Numbered from the stretch's first letter, positions 27,788 to 37,542 are shown. The stretch is 64,000 bases of DNA from Streptomyces parvus (GCF_032121415.1 NZ_CP135079.1:2604001-2668000), one strand, 5' to 3'. The notes: generated by a model from the sequence alone, not told the origin. Translations and numbers: made by a program.

Positions 27788-28705
27788 ATGTCAGTGAGCG
27801 CCATGTCATTTGCCCTGTTGCTGACCACCGCCGCTGCCACGGCCGTCGGCGCCGCCGCACTGCACGCCGCTCACGGGCTGCGCAAGCAGGTCGTGGCGCT
27901 GCGTACGGAGCTGGCCGCGAGCCACGTTCCCGGCGCCTCGGTGCCACCGCAGAGCCGCAGTACGGCCACGCCCGCCGAGGAGATACGCGCGGCCGTCGCC
28001 GACGCGCTCGCCGAGGAGCGGGAGCGCGAGCTGGCAGAGGCGCGCGCCTTCTGGGCGGCCCAGGAGGCCCGTGACGCCGCCGACGCCCCGTCCCTGCTGG
28101 GCGGCCTGCCCGGCCTGGGCGACGACGCCCCGTACTACCTGCCCCGGCAGGCCGACTTCGCCGGCCTGGAGTCGATGGACCTGGAGGCGGCCGAGGCGAT
28201 GGAGGAGCTCGTCGAGCTGAGCGAGCGGACCCTCGCGGAGCACGAGGTCGGTGAGCTGACCGATCTGCCGGCGGAGCTGTCGACGGACCTGGCGACCGGA
28301 CTTCCGGAGACCTCCGAGTTCCCCGAGGACTCCCCCGAGCTGGCCGCCGCCCGCCGCCGCCACCCCTCGCACCCGGACTTCGTCCCCGTACAGACGCCGG
28401 TGGTCACCGACCACGAGCGCACCGTGAACCGACTGGAGGAGCTGGCCGACACCGCCACCGAGCTGACCGATGTGCGGCCCGGTCCGCTGGGCACGCTCGA
28501 TGTGTACGTCTTCGCCGACGGCACCACGCTCTGCATGACGCCGGGCCACCGCGAGACCGCCGAGCGGCTCGCGGACGCGCTGCGGGCGGGCCGGCAGCCG
28601 GTGCTGCTGGGCGGCTCGGGCGTCTCGGGCGCCTATGCGCTGACCTTCTCCTGCGGCGAGGACAACGTGTACATCCTCGCCGACCGCGTCATCGCCTCGT
28701 TCTGA
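27788..28705 (+). CDS. membrane-anchored acidic protein, function unknown
   Basis: 305 residues. An N-terminal hydrophobic helix (about 5-27) anchors it, then comes a likely coiled coil ([34 protein letters not shown]), a long acidic middle rich in Glu, Leu and Ala (about 125-195), and a folded-looking C-terminal part of about 90 residues ([31 protein letters not shown] and [23 protein letters not shown]). Two Cys are in that part. It stands alone; convergent with the next gene. I recognise no family. Confidence 0.7.
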   Translation: MSVSAMSFALLLTTAAATAVGAAALHAAHGLRKQVVALRTELAASHVPGASVPPQSRSTATPAEEIRAAVADALAEERERELAEARAFWAAQEARDAADAPSLLGGLPGLGDDAPYYLPRQADFAGLESMDLEAAEAMEELVELSERTLAEHEVGELTDLPAELSTDLATGLPETSEFPEDSPELAAARRRHPSHPDFVPVQTPVVTDHERTVNRLEELADTATELTDVRPGPLGTLDVYVFADGTTLCMTPGHRETAERLADALRAGRQPVLLGGSGVSGAYALTFSCGEDNVYILADRVIASF

Positions 28706-28744
28706 CCGCCGGGCGCGGGCCGCTCGTACGCGCACCCGCGCCGC

Positions 28745-29062
28745 TCACGCGAAGGCCCGCGCCGCCGCTTCCCCCACATACCGCACGGCCTCGTCCAGCT
28801 CCTGGGGCGGGGCCGTTTCCAGTGCCACGGCCAGATCCCGCCCGGCGACCGCGACCTGGTCGCCCACGGCGAACATCCCGGCGTCCGGCAGCTCCCGCGG
28901 CTCGGCGTCCGGGTTCTCCAGCCGCTGGGCGCGTACGGCGAGCTCCCGGGCGGCGGCCAGCGCCTCGGCCGCCGCACCGCGCTGGAGGCGGCTCTGCGGG
29001 GCCGAACGCAGCCGGTCGGCGAAACGGTCCACGGCCAGGATCAGGGGCGTCGTATCAAGCAC
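28745..29062 (-). CDS. small alpha-helical protein, function unknown
   Basis: 105 residues from GTG at 29062 with AGGG upstream. Mostly helical and charged: VDRFADRLRSAPQSRLQRGAAAEALAAARELAVRAQRL, then a turn with FAVGDQVAVAGRDLAVALETAPP. No membrane segment or signal peptide. The longer frame to 29305 runs through the terminator of the next gene and is rejected. Conserved-looking Streptomyces small protein without a known role. Confidence 0.65.
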   Translation of the reverse strand: MLDTTPLILAVDRFADRLRSAPQSRLQRGAAAEALAAARELAVRAQRLENPDAEPRELPDAGMFAVGDQVAVAGRDLAVALETAPPQELDEAVRYVGEAAARAFA

Positions 29063-29141
29063 CCGGCCGACCCTACGCGCCCCTCCCCCGCCCCCGCCAA
29101 CGGCCCGATCCGCGCACCCGCCACGCGGCGTCCCGCACACG

Positions 29142-29180
29142 CGGAACGGCCCGCAGGCGCGGTGCCTGCGGGCCGTTCCG
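29142..29180 (-). terminator. strong terminator after Bax-inhibitor-1 gene
   Basis: A 17-bp perfect stem (29142-29158 with 29164-29180) and five-base loop, 35 bp past the stop. Confidence 0.85.
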
Positions 29181-29214
29181 GTGCTACGGGGTACTGCGGG
29201 TCCCACGAGTCCGC

Positions 29215-30096
29215 TCAGTCGTCGCCACTGAGGATCGCGACCAGGCGCAGCATCTCGATGTAGATCCACACCAGGGTCACGGTGAGGCCGAAGGCGGCCA
29301 GCCACTCCTCCTCGCGGGGAGCGCCGTACGCGATGCCGTCCTCGACCTGCTTGAAGTTCAGGGCGAGGATGGCCGCGCCGATGACGATGGCCACGATGCC
29401 GAAGACGACACCGAGGGCGCCGCTGCGGAAGCCGAGGCCGTCACCGCCGCCGAAGACGGCGAACAGAAGGTTGACCATCATCAGCAGCATGAAGCCGATG
29501 GCGGCCGCCATCACGAAGCCGTAGAAGCGGCGCGTGACCCGGATCAGGCCGGTGCGGTAGGCGATCAGCACACCGGCGAAGACCGCCATGGTGCCGAGCA
29601 CCGCCTGCATCGCGGCGCCGGGGGCCACGTACATGCTGACGATGTTGCTGACGATGCCGAGGAAGACACCCTCGAACGCCGCGTAGGTCAGGATCAGCGC
29701 GGGCGAGGGCCGGCGCTTGAACGAGTTGACCAGCGACAGCACGAAGCCGATGAGCGCGGCGCCGATGGCCACGCCGTAGGCGCTGCCCAGGTTCGCCTGG
29801 TCGACCGGCATGATCCACCACGCGGCCGCCGCGGCCACGATCACGGTGCCGAGCGTCATCGCCGTGCGCGTCACCACGCCGTCGATGGTCATCGCGTCGG
29901 TGCGGGCGGGCGCCTGCGGGGCGCCGTGCATGTCCGTCTGCGCGTAGGGGTTGGTGGCGTACGGGTTGGCGGCGGTGCCCTGTGCGTACGGGTTGCCCGT
30001 CGCGGGGGCCCCGGCCTGCGGCGCCGCGTTGAAGCCCGCGTGGCCGTTGTCGCGGCTGAACCCCCGTCGCGAGAAGACCGGGTTGCTGCTCCTCAT
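29215..30096 (-). CDS. Bax inhibitor-1 / YccA family membrane protein
   Basis: 293 residues from ATG at 30096 with GGAGGAG upstream. Residues 1-70 are a cytosolic Asn/Pro/Tyr/Ala-rich tail with repeated NPYA (ATGNPYAQGTAANPYATNPYAQ), then seven membrane helices from about 80 to 290. Family signs: TYAAFEGVFLGIVS near 150, a conserved Asp/Glu pair near the last helices and ALNFKQVEDGI near 250. BI-1 proteins are ion-leak or calcium channels; the bacterial role is poorly known. Stands alone, with its own terminator. Confidence 0.88.
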   Translation of the reverse strand: MRSSNPVFSRRGFSRDNGHAGFNAAPQAGAPATGNPYAQGTAANPYATNPYAQTDMHGAPQAPARTDAMTIDGVVTRTAMTLGTVIVAAAAAWWIMPVDQANLGSAYGVAIGAALIGFVLSLVNSFKRRPSPALILTYAAFEGVFLGIVSNIVSMYVAPGAAMQAVLGTMAVFAGVLIAYRTGLIRVTRRFYGFVMAAAIGFMLLMMVNLLFAVFGGGDGLGFRSGALGVVFGIVAIVIGAAILALNFKQVEDGIAYGAPREEEWLAAFGLTVTLVWIYIEMLRLVAILSGDD

Positions 30097-30284
30097 CTCA
30101 CTCCTCCATGGCCACACTGCGTGGCCTTGCCACAAGAGTAATGGGTAGGCAAAGGAATCACCCTAGTGCCCGGGGAGGATCTTTCCGGCATCCGTGACGG
30201 AGCGCCCGCCGGGGGCCGGGCCGGGTTCCGGGGCCGACAGGCGGTCACGGTACGGCCCGTGCCGGTCACGCAGCGTGCGGCGCG

Positions 30285-30370
30285 TGGTGCCCGGAGCCGG
30301 ACTCGAACCGGCACGCCCCCGAGGGGCAGCGAGGTTTAAGCTCGCCGTGTCTACGTTCCACCATCCGGGC
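30285..30370 (-). tRNA. bldA: tRNA-Leu (anticodon UAA), bldA type
   Basis: 86 bases with the CCA end encoded (30285-30287). Acceptor stem GCCCGGA/TCCGGGC, anticodon stem GCGAG/CTCGC around the loop CTTAAAC (anticodon UAA), a long class II variable arm, and the T-arm GCCGG-TTCGAGT-CCGGC. This is the only tRNA able to read UUA in Streptomyces; UUA codons are rare and sit mostly in regulatory and secondary-metabolism genes, so bldA acts as a developmental switch. Two genes in this window contain such a codon. Confidence 0.97.
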
Positions 30371-30399
30371 GTGCCGCGCGGCTCCGCGTCTGGCTACCG

Positions 30400-30405
30400 A
30401 CCCTA
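30400..30405 (-). promoter_or_regulatory. likely -10 element (TAGGGT) of bldA
   Basis: TAGGGT on the minus strand, 29 bases before the tRNA 5' end, which would give a leader of about 22 bases. The -35 is not clear (CTGATC at 16-bp spacing). Confidence 0.35.
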
Positions 30406-30950
30406 TCCGGGACCGTCCCTCGATCAGCGGAACAGTGGCGCGATGTTGTCTTATTTTATTGACCGCTTGAGGGTCCGTCAGCATATCGGGCCGGGCTGAC
30501 CACACGCCCGCGGCCGATCCCGGGCGGTGTGCGCGCCGCCTCGGAATGACGGAAAGTCGCCGCACTCGTACGGCCCAACGCGCCAGGTCCGCGCCATGCC
30601 CCGCCAGGGCGTCCGCCACCCTCGCCCGCCGTCTCGCTCAGGACCCGCGGCCGGCGCCGCTCCGGGCCGGCCCCGCCCGCCGCCGCGGCCGCCCTCCGCC
30701 CGCACCCGGCTCCGCTCACGCTGGGTGACCGTGAGGCGGGGGCACTACTCCGCTCAGGGTCGACGTCATACCCGAGGAGGACGGATCCACGCCCGTGATG
30801 CGACTCAAGGGGGCCACGGGAACGGGCATCGGGGGTGACGACCGGACGCGATCGGGCCGTAAGGATGGAGTAAGTCCCCGAGGCATGGCGTCAGGGCCCC
30901 GTCTCACCACGGCCCAGGCCCATCCGCAGAACCGAACCAGGAGCGTCCCA
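30406..30950. other. gene-free stretch between bldA and ABC ATPase gene
   Basis: 545 bp. An unusually AT-rich block (GTTGTCTTATTTTATTGACC, 30445-30464) sits upstream of bldA and may belong to its control region. The rest is GC-rich without convincing coding frames. The last 150 bp must carry the promoter of the ABC operon; AGGAG before GTG 30951 is its ribosome site. Confidence 0.45.
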
Positions 30951-31721
30951 GTGACCACCACCCCCACCGTCCACCGCGCCACCGCGGTGGCTGCCCGCGC
31001 CACGGAGCTGTCGAAGGTCTACGGCGAGGGCGAGACACAGGTCGTCGCCCTGGACCGGGTGACCGTGGACTTTCCGCAGGGCGAGTTCACCGCGATCATG
31101 GGCCCGTCGGGCTCCGGCAAGTCGACGCTGATGCACTGCGTCGCCGGGCTCGACAGCTTCAGCAGCGGCTCGGTGCGGATCGGTGAGACCGAGCTGTCCA
31201 CGCTCAAGGACAAGCAGCTCACCCAGTTGCGCCGGGACAAGATCGGCTTCATCTTCCAGGCGTTCAACCTGCTTCCGACGCTGACCGCGCTGGAGAACAT
31301 CACCCTGCCGATGGACATCGCCGGCCGTAAGCCGGACGCCGCGTGGCTCCAGAAGGTGATCGACATGGTCGGTCTCTCGGAGCGGCTGAAGCACCGCCCG
31401 ACCGAGCTCTCCGGCGGTCAGCAGCAGCGCGTCGCCGTGGCCCGCGCCCTGGCCGCCAAGCCCGAGATCATCTTCGGTGACGAGCCGACCGGAAACCTGG
31501 ACTCCCGCTCCGGCGCCGAGGTGCTGGGCTTCCTGCGCAACTCGGTGCGCGAGCTGGGTCAGACCGTGGTGATGGTGACGCACGACCCGGTGGCCGCCTC
31601 CTACGCGGACCGGGTCATCTTCCTCGCGGACGGCGCGGTCGTCGACCAGATGATGCACCCGACCGCCGACGGCGTCCTCGACCGGATGAAGGCGTTCGAC
31701 GCGAAGGGCCGCACCAGCTGA
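30951..31721 (+). CDS. ABC transporter ATP-binding protein (MacB/LolD type)
   Basis: 256 residues from GTG at 30951 with AGGAG upstream. Walker A GPSGSGKST near 48, Q-loop FIFQAFN near 100, signature LSGGQQQRVAVARAL near 150, Walker B IIFGDEP and switch His in VMVTHDP. The type that pairs with FtsX-like permeases, used for mechanotransmission or export rather than channelled import. Its permease follows 120 bp downstream. The extended upstream frame (from 30795) lacks family similarity. Confidence 0.94.
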   Translation: MTTTPTVHRATAVAARATELSKVYGEGETQVVALDRVTVDFPQGEFTAIMGPSGSGKSTLMHCVAGLDSFSSGSVRIGETELSTLKDKQLTQLRRDKIGFIFQAFNLLPTLTALENITLPMDIAGRKPDAAWLQKVIDMVGLSERLKHRPTELSGGQQQRVAVARALAAKPEIIFGDEPTGNLDSRSGAEVLGFLRNSVRELGQTVVMVTHDPVAASYADRVIFLADGAVVDQMMHPTADGVLDRMKAFDAKGRTS

Positions 31722-31841
31722 CGCCCGCGGCCGGTCACCGCGACCGGCCGCCGCACGGCTGACGCGTACGGCCGCCGTACCCGGCCCCCGTACCCGCGCA
31801 CCCCCGCCCTCCCCTTCCGGAACCCATCCCAGGACACAGAC

Positions 31842-34373
31842 ATGTTCCGTACCGCCCTGCGCAATGTGCTCGCGCACAAGGCCAGGCTGCTGATGACCGT
31901 GCTCGCCGTCATGCTCGGCGTAGCGTTCGTCTCCGGCACGCTGGTCTTCACCGACACCCTCGGCAACGCCTTCCGCAACCAGTCCGCCAAGAGCTACGAC
32001 AACGTCGCCGTCTCCATCGAGACGTACACCGGCGACGACGAGAAGAACCCCGGCATCGACGACGCCACCCTGGAGAAGATCCGGAGCGTGGACGGCGTGG
32101 CCTCCGCCACCGGGCGCGTCAACGGCTTCGCCGGGGTCGCCGACCCGGACGGCAAGCTGATCGGCAACGGCTGGTCCAACACCGGTGCGAACTTCGCGCC
32201 CGGCAAGGACGGCAAGGACACCCAGTACACCTTCGTCGAGGGCTCGGGCCCGGCGAAGAACGGCTCGGTCGCGCTCGACAAGGACACCGCGAGCAAGGGC
32301 AAGTACAAGGTCGGCGACCCGGTGCGGGTCGCGACCAACGGACCGGTGAAGGAGTACACCCTCTCGGGGATCTTCACCACCGAGGACGGCGCGGTCAACG
32401 CGGGTGGCAGCCTCGTGCTGTTCGACACCCCGACCGCCCAGAAGCTCTACCTGAAGCCCGGTGTCTACCAGAACGCCACGGTCAGCGCGGCGGGCGGTGT
32501 CTCCGACCAGAAGCTGCTGGACGCGATCGAGCCGCTGCTGCCGAAGGACGCCACCGCGCAGACCGGCAAGGCGCTGGCCGACCAGCAGGCCAAGGACATC
32601 GAGAGCGGGATGGCCGGCCTCAACGGCATGCTGCTGGCCTTCGCGGGCATCGCGCTGTTCGTCGGTGTCTTCCTCATCGCCAACACCTTCACGATGCTGA
32701 TCGCGCAACGGACCCGCGAGCTGGCCCTGATGCGCGCCATCGGCGCCACCCGCCGCCAGGTGAAGCGCTCGGTGCTGCTGGAGGCAGGCGTCGTCGGCAC
32801 CCTCGCCTCCGTCATCGGCTTCCTCCTCGGCCTCGGCCTCGCCACGGGTCTGCGCTCCGCGATGGGCCTGCTGGGCGGCAAGATCCCGGCCGGTCCGCTG
32901 ATCGTCTCGCCCACCGCCGTCGCCTCCGCCTTCGCGGTCGGCATCCTGATCACCGTGCTGGCCGCCTGGCTGCCCGCCCGCCGGGCCGCGAAGATCGCCC
33001 CCGTCGCCGCGATGAGCAGCGTCCACGCCACCGCCTCCGTCAAGTCCCTCGTCGTACGGAACTCGATCGGCGGCGTGATCACCCTGCTCGGCTCCGCCGC
33101 CATCGTCGGCGGAGCCGCGACCGGCGGCACCTCCGGCCGGCAGCTGGTCGCCGCGGGCGCGTTCTTCTCCCTGATCGGCGTCATCATCCTCATCCCGCTG
33201 CTCTCCCGCCCGGTGATCGCGCTGGTCCGGCCGCTGCTGAAGAAGGTGTTCGGCGTCTCCGGGAAGCTGGCCTCGCAGAACGCGGTCCGCAACCCGCGGC
33301 GCACCGGAGCCACCGCCTCCGCGCTGGCCATCGGGCTGACTCTGGTCACCGGCATCTCGGTGCTCGGCGTCACGCTCGGCCAGGCCATCGACAAGATGAC
33401 CACGGACAACATCAAGGCCGACTACCTGGTCTCGATGGCGAGCGGCGACTCGCTCGACGAGTCCGCGCTCACGGCCCTGTCCAAGGCCGACGGCGTCTCC
33501 GCGCTCTCCCCGCAGCAGGCGGCGTGGTTCGAGGTCGACGGCGACTACTTCTCGGCATCCGGCGTCACCCCGGGCGATGTGGAGAAGGTCTTCTCCCTGA
33601 CGACCGAGTCCGGTTCGCTGGCCTCGCTCAAGGACGGCCAGGTCGCGGTCGGCTCCAAGACCGCGAAGAAGCACGGCTGGAAGACCGGCGACACCCTTCC
33701 CGTGAAGTTCGACGACGAGAAGAAGGGCGAGCTGAAGGTCGGCGCGACCTACAAGGAGAACGAGTTCCTCTCCCCCTTCGTGATCCCGAAGGAGCTGGCC
33801 GACCAGCACAGCGCCTCCACGCGTCCGGAGATCCGCGAGATCTGGATCAAGGCGGACGGCGGCGCGAGCAAGGCCAACGAGCAGTCCATCGTGGACGCGC
33901 TCGGTGACAACCCGGCGATGAGCGTCATGGACCGTCAGGACATCCGTGACATGTTCGGCGGCTTCATCAACACCGCACTGAACATCATGTACGGGCTGCT
34001 CGCCATGGCCCTGCTGATCGCGGTCCTCGGCGTCGTCAACACCCTCGCGATGTCGGTGTTCGAGCGGCAGCAGGAGATCGGCATGCTCCGCGCGATCGGT
34101 CTCGACCGGGGTCGCGTCAAGCGGATGATCCGTCTGGAGGCCGTCGTCATCTCGGTCTTCGGCGCGGTGATCGGGGTCGGCCTCGGTGTCTTCCTCGGCT
34201 GGGCGATCGGCCGGACCCTGTCCGCCGACATCCCCGGCTACGCCCTGGTCATCCCGTGGGGCCGGCTCGGCATCTTCCTGCTCCTGGCCGGCCTGGTGGG
34301 CGTCCTCGCCTCGCTGTGGCCCGCCCGCAGCGCCGCGAAGCTCAACATGCTGACGGCGATCAAGACGGAGTAG
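31842..34373 (+). CDS. FtsX-like ABC permease with two permease modules
   Basis: 843 residues. One helix at about 18-40, a periplasmic (outer) domain to about 255, helices near 260-285, 310-335 and 355-380 (first FtsX module, LMRAIGATRRQVKRSVLLEAG), further helices near 405-465 and 490-515, a second outer domain to about 700, then a second FtsX module (IAVLGVVNTLAMSVFERQQEIGMLRAIG) with the last three helices. The double FtsX arrangement is that of the actinobacterial MacB-like exporters and lipoprotein-type machines. With the ATPase gene it forms one transporter; the substrate is unknown. Confidence 0.92.
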   Translation: MFRTALRNVLAHKARLLMTVLAVMLGVAFVSGTLVFTDTLGNAFRNQSAKSYDNVAVSIETYTGDDEKNPGIDDATLEKIRSVDGVASATGRVNGFAGVADPDGKLIGNGWSNTGANFAPGKDGKDTQYTFVEGSGPAKNGSVALDKDTASKGKYKVGDPVRVATNGPVKEYTLSGIFTTEDGAVNAGGSLVLFDTPTAQKLYLKPGVYQNATVSAAGGVSDQKLLDAIEPLLPKDATAQTGKALADQQAKDIESGMAGLNGMLLAFAGIALFVGVFLIANTFTMLIAQRTRELALMRAIGATRRQVKRSVLLEAGVVGTLASVIGFLLGLGLATGLRSAMGLLGGKIPAGPLIVSPTAVASAFAVGILITVLAAWLPARRAAKIAPVAAMSSVHATASVKSLVVRNSIGGVITLLGSAAIVGGAATGGTSGRQLVAAGAFFSLIGVIILIPLLSRPVIALVRPLLKKVFGVSGKLASQNAVRNPRRTGATASALAIGLTLVTGISVLGVTLGQAIDKMTTDNIKADYLVSMASGDSLDESALTALSKADGVSALSPQQAAWFEVDGDYFSASGVTPGDVEKVFSLTTESGSLASLKDGQVAVGSKTAKKHGWKTGDTLPVKFDDEKKGELKVGATYKENEFLSPFVIPKELADQHSASTRPEIREIWIKADGGASKANEQSIVDALGDNPAMSVMDRQDIRDMFGGFINTALNIMYGLLAMALLIAVLGVVNTLAMSVFERQQEIGMLRAIGLDRGRVKRMIRLEAVVISVFGAVIGVGLGVFLGWAIGRTLSADIPGYALVIPWGRLGIFLLLAGLVGVLASLWPARSAAKLNMLTAIKTE

Positions 34374-34406
34374 CCACGGGTCCCGGGGCCGGGACACAGG
34401 GGACGA

Positions 34407-34450
34407 CGAGGGGCCGGTGCACCGCTGGGGAGCGGGGCACCGGCCCCTCG
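34407..34450 (+). terminator. bidirectional terminator, ABC permease / methyltransferase
   Basis: A 14-bp perfect stem (34407-34420 with 34437-34450) between two convergent genes. Confidence 0.8.
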
Positions 34451-34472
34451 CCCGTGCCCGTACGCGTACGGG

Positions 34473-35792
34473 TCAGACGTCCGCGTCCGTGTCCTCGGCG
34501 GTCTCCGTCCACGCACGGGCGCGCAGCGGCAGCCGGGAGCCGCCGCCGTCCAGCGGGCGCACCGCGAGGATCTGGTTGACGCCGATCTTGTTGTGCTCGA
34601 AGGAGAGCGCCGAGGCCGCCATGTACAGCCGCCAGACCCGGGCCCGGCCCGGGGAGGTGGCGCGTACCGCCTGCTCCCAGTGCCGCTCCAGATTGGCCAC
34701 CCACTGGCGCAGGGTCAGCGCGTAGTGCTCGCGCAGCGCCTCGACGTCCCGGGCCTCGAAGCCGGCCTCCTCCAGGGTGGCCAGGGTGCGGCCGACCGGG
34801 GCGAGTTCGCCGTCGGGGAAGACGTACGCGTCGATGAACGCGTCGATGTGGTAGGCGTCCTCGTCCTTCTCGGGGCGGCGGGCGATCTGGTGGTTCAGGA
34901 GGCGGCCGCCGGGCTTGAGGAGGGCGTAGAGGTCCTCGGCGTACTCCCGGTAGCGGACCGAGCCGACGTGCTCGGCCATGCCGATGGAGGAGATCGCGTC
35001 GTACGGGCCGTCGCGGACGTCCCGGTAGTCCTGGACGCGGATCTCGATCCGGTCGGTCAGGCCCTCCTCGGCGATGCGCTTGCGGGCGTGGGCGGCCTGT
35101 TCCCGGGAGAGGGTGATGCCGGTGACCCGGGCCCCGTGGTGGCGGGCGGCGTGGATGGCCATCGAACCCCAGCCGCAGCCGACGTCCAGGAGCCGGTCGC
35201 CCTCCTTCAGGCGGAGCTTGCGGCAGACCAGGTCGAGCTTGTCGCGCTGGGCGTCCTCCAGAGTGCCGCCGTCCTGCCAGTAGGCGCAGGAGTAGACCAT
35301 GGAGGGGCCGAGCACCAGGGCGTAGAAGTCGTTGCCGACGTCGTAGTGGTGGCTGACGGCCTCCTTGTCCCGGCGTCTGGTGTGCAGCGGGCCGGTGCGG
35401 CGGCGCACCTCCTCGGCGGGCGGGGCGGGCGGCGGCCAGGGCCCGCCGAGGCCGAGGAGGCCGCGGGCGAAGGCGCGGACCTTGGGGTCGCGGACCGGGT
35501 GGACGGCGTCCTTGGCGTCGGCGCCGCGGTCCCAGAGCAGCCCGGCGATCCGGTCGAGCACCTCGTAAAGGTCGCCCTCGACATCGATCTCCCCGGCCAC
35601 CCAGGCGCGGGCCAGGCCCAGCTCGCCGGGCTTCCACAGGAGGCGGCGCAGCGCGCGCCGGTGGCGGATCACGAGGGCCGGGGCGTCGGGCGGCCCCGAC
35701 TCGCTGCCGTCCCAGGCCCGGATACGGACCGGCAGGGGTTCCGAGAGCAACTCCTCGGCGAGAGCGGTCAGCCGCGACGCGGCGTCTGCCAT
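34473..35792 (-). CDS. cyclopropane-fatty-acyl-phospholipid synthase family methyltransferase
   Basis: 439 residues from ATG at 35792 with GGAGG upstream. After an N-terminal domain of about 150 residues (acyl carrier/lipid-binding), the SAM fold: VSHHYDVGNDFYALVLGPS near 160, LLDVGCGWGSMAIHAA near 213 (SAM site), GITLSREQAAHA near 237, EHVGSVRYREYAEDLYALLKPGG near 290. These enzymes add a methylene from SAM to unsaturated phospholipid acyl chains; a methyltransferase acting on another lipid is possible. The frame continues upstream as a low-complexity Cys-rich stretch that I do not accept. Confidence 0.88.
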   Translation of the reverse strand: MADAASRLTALAEELLSEPLPVRIRAWDGSESGPPDAPALVIRHRRALRRLLWKPGELGLARAWVAGEIDVEGDLYEVLDRIAGLLWDRGADAKDAVHPVRDPKVRAFARGLLGLGGPWPPPAPPAEEVRRRTGPLHTRRRDKEAVSHHYDVGNDFYALVLGPSMVYSCAYWQDGGTLEDAQRDKLDLVCRKLRLKEGDRLLDVGCGWGSMAIHAARHHGARVTGITLSREQAAHARKRIAEEGLTDRIEIRVQDYRDVRDGPYDAISSIGMAEHVGSVRYREYAEDLYALLKPGGRLLNHQIARRPEKDEDAYHIDAFIDAYVFPDGELAPVGRTLATLEEAGFEARDVEALREHYALTLRQWVANLERHWEQAVRATSPGRARVWRLYMAASALSFEHNKIGVNQILAVRPLDGGGSRLPLRARAWTETAEDTDADV

Positions 35793-36038
35793 GGCGCACA
35801 CCTCCGTGGTGTTTCCCCGACAAGCACAACAAGCACAAGCAACAGACATGCTCGTAGCCCCGCCACGACACCCCGGGCGCCGTCGCGAGGTACACCTGCG
35901 TCAACTCTTCCCGCAGACTCCGTCATCCCGCTACCGGGCAACGAAAGGGCAAAGCGCGTGTACGTCCCACCCACATCGGCGGGGCGGGGCCACCGCCGCC
36001 CACCGCGCCCCGGTCCGGGCCCGCGCCCGGGTACACCA
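35793..36038. other. spacer before the methyltransferase gene
   Basis: Mostly the upstream region of the methyltransferase gene: low-complexity ACAAGCACAACAAGCACAAGC at about 35819-35840, no coding pattern. Its right part leads into the ndh terminator. Confidence 0.35.
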
Positions 36039-36076
36039 AAGGGGCCGTCCGCACCACGGATGGCGGACGGCCCCTT
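36039..36076 (-). terminator. ndh terminator
   Basis: A 14-bp perfect stem (36039-36052 with 36063-36076) and ten-base loop followed by TTTGG on the minus strand, 45 bp past the stop of ndh. Confidence 0.8.
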
Positions 36077-36121
36077 CGGGCGTCGTACGGAGCGCTCCTC
36101 GCGGAGCGGGTCACCGGAGGG

Positions 36122-37507
36122 TCAGGAGGCCTTGGCCTTCTCGCCCTCGGACTTGGCGGCGGTCGGAGCCGGGGCCGGCTTGGCGGCCTCGTAGAACTCC
36201 TCGCGCGGCGTCTCCATGGCGCCGAGCGAGACGACCTCGCGCTTGAGGAACATCGCCAGCGTCCAGTCGGCGAAGATCCGGATCTTGCGGTTCCAGGTCG
36301 GCATGGCCATGCCGTGGTAGCCGCGGTGCATGTACCAGGCGAGACGGCCCTTGAGCTTGATCTTCACCTTGCCCATGACGATCATCGCGACGCCCTTGTG
36401 CAGGCCGAGACCGGCGACCGCACCCTTGTTGGCGTGGCTGTACTCCTTCTGCGGGAAGCCCCGCATGCCGGAGATCACGTTGTCGCCGAGGACCTTCGCC
36501 TGACGCAGCGCGTGCTGGGCGTTGGGCGGGCACCAGGCGTTCGGGTTGCCGGCGCGGCGGCCGACCATGTCCGGCACCTGGGCGTTGTCGCCCGCGGCCC
36601 AGATGTAGTCGGTGCCCTGCACCTGGAGCTTCTCCGAGGTGTCCACGTGGCCGCGGGGGCCGAGCGGCAGACCGAAGCGGGCAAGCGCCGGGTTCGGCTT
36701 CACACCGGCGGTCCACACGATGGTGCTGGAGTCGACCTCCAGGCCGTTCTTCAGGACCACGTGGCCGTCGACGCAGGAGTCCATCGAGGTGGAGAGGTAG
36801 ATCTCCACACCGCGGCTCTCCAGGTGCTCCTTGCCGTAGGCGCCCAGCTTCGGACCGACCTCGGGAAGGATCTTGTCGGCGGCGTCGACGAGGATGAAGC
36901 GCATGTCCTCGCGCTTCACGTTGGTGTAGTACTTCGCCGCGTCGCGGGCCATGTCCTCGACCTCGCCGATGGTCTCCGCGCCGGCGAAGCCGCCGCCCAC
37001 GAAGACGAACGTCAGCGCCTTGCGGCGGACGTCCTCGTCGGTCGTGGAGTCGGCCTTGTCCAGCTGCTCCAGGACGTGGTTGCGCAGGCCGATGGACTCC
37101 TCGATGCCCTTCATGCCGATGCCCTGCTCGGCGAGGCCGGGGATCGGGAAGGTGCGGGAGACCGCGCCCATCGCGATGACCAGGTAGTCGAAGGGCAGCT
37201 CGTAGGCCTCGCCGACGAGCGGCGCGACCGTGGCGACCTTGCGGTCCTGGTCGATGGTCGTGACACGACCGGTGAGAACCTCAGCCTTGGGCAGCACGCG
37301 TCGCAGCGGGACGACGACATGCCGAGGCGAGATGCTGCCGGCAGCAGCTTCGGGGAGGAAGGGCTGGTACGTCATGTACGACCGCGGGTCGACGACCGTG
37401 ACGGTCGCCTCTCCGTATCGCATCTTCTTCAGAATGCGACGAGCTGCGTACAGGCCTACGTACCCACCGCCTACAACGAGGATCCTGGGACGCTCCGTGG
37501 TGCTCAT
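36122..37507 (-). CDS. ndh: type II NADH dehydrogenase
   Basis: 461 residues from ATG at 37507. Single-subunit, non-proton-pumping NADH:quinone oxidoreductase at the inner membrane face. Two dinucleotide folds: ILVVGGGYVGLYAARR at 9-24 for FAD and FVFVGGGFAGAETIGEV near 170 for NADH; WAAGDNAQVPDM near 315 binds FAD; the C-terminal third (WYMHRGYHGMAMPTWNRKIRIFADWTLAMF) is the amphipathic membrane-binding part, followed by an Ala/Pro/Lys tail. Two Rex-like operators lie upstream, which fits control by the NADH/NAD ratio. Confidence 0.94.
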   Translation of the reverse strand: MSTTERPRILVVGGGYVGLYAARRILKKMRYGEATVTVVDPRSYMTYQPFLPEAAAGSISPRHVVVPLRRVLPKAEVLTGRVTTIDQDRKVATVAPLVGEAYELPFDYLVIAMGAVSRTFPIPGLAEQGIGMKGIEESIGLRNHVLEQLDKADSTTDEDVRRKALTFVFVGGGFAGAETIGEVEDMARDAAKYYTNVKREDMRFILVDAADKILPEVGPKLGAYGKEHLESRGVEIYLSTSMDSCVDGHVVLKNGLEVDSSTIVWTAGVKPNPALARFGLPLGPRGHVDTSEKLQVQGTDYIWAAGDNAQVPDMVGRRAGNPNAWCPPNAQHALRQAKVLGDNVISGMRGFPQKEYSHANKGAVAGLGLHKGVAMIVMGKVKIKLKGRLAWYMHRGYHGMAMPTWNRKIRIFADWTLAMFLKREVVSLGAMETPREEFYEAAKPAPAPTAAKSEGEKAKAS

Positions 37508-37542
37508 GCCATCGAGTATCCACCCCGCCCCAGGGGGGTGCT

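Noticed and set aside
35793..35849. Cys-rich extension before the methyltransferase (SVACACCACRG), like a cysteine attenuation leader peptide
   Set aside because: It stems from a low-complexity GCTTGT repeat, is in frame without a stop, has no ribosome site, and the gene is not in cysteine metabolism.
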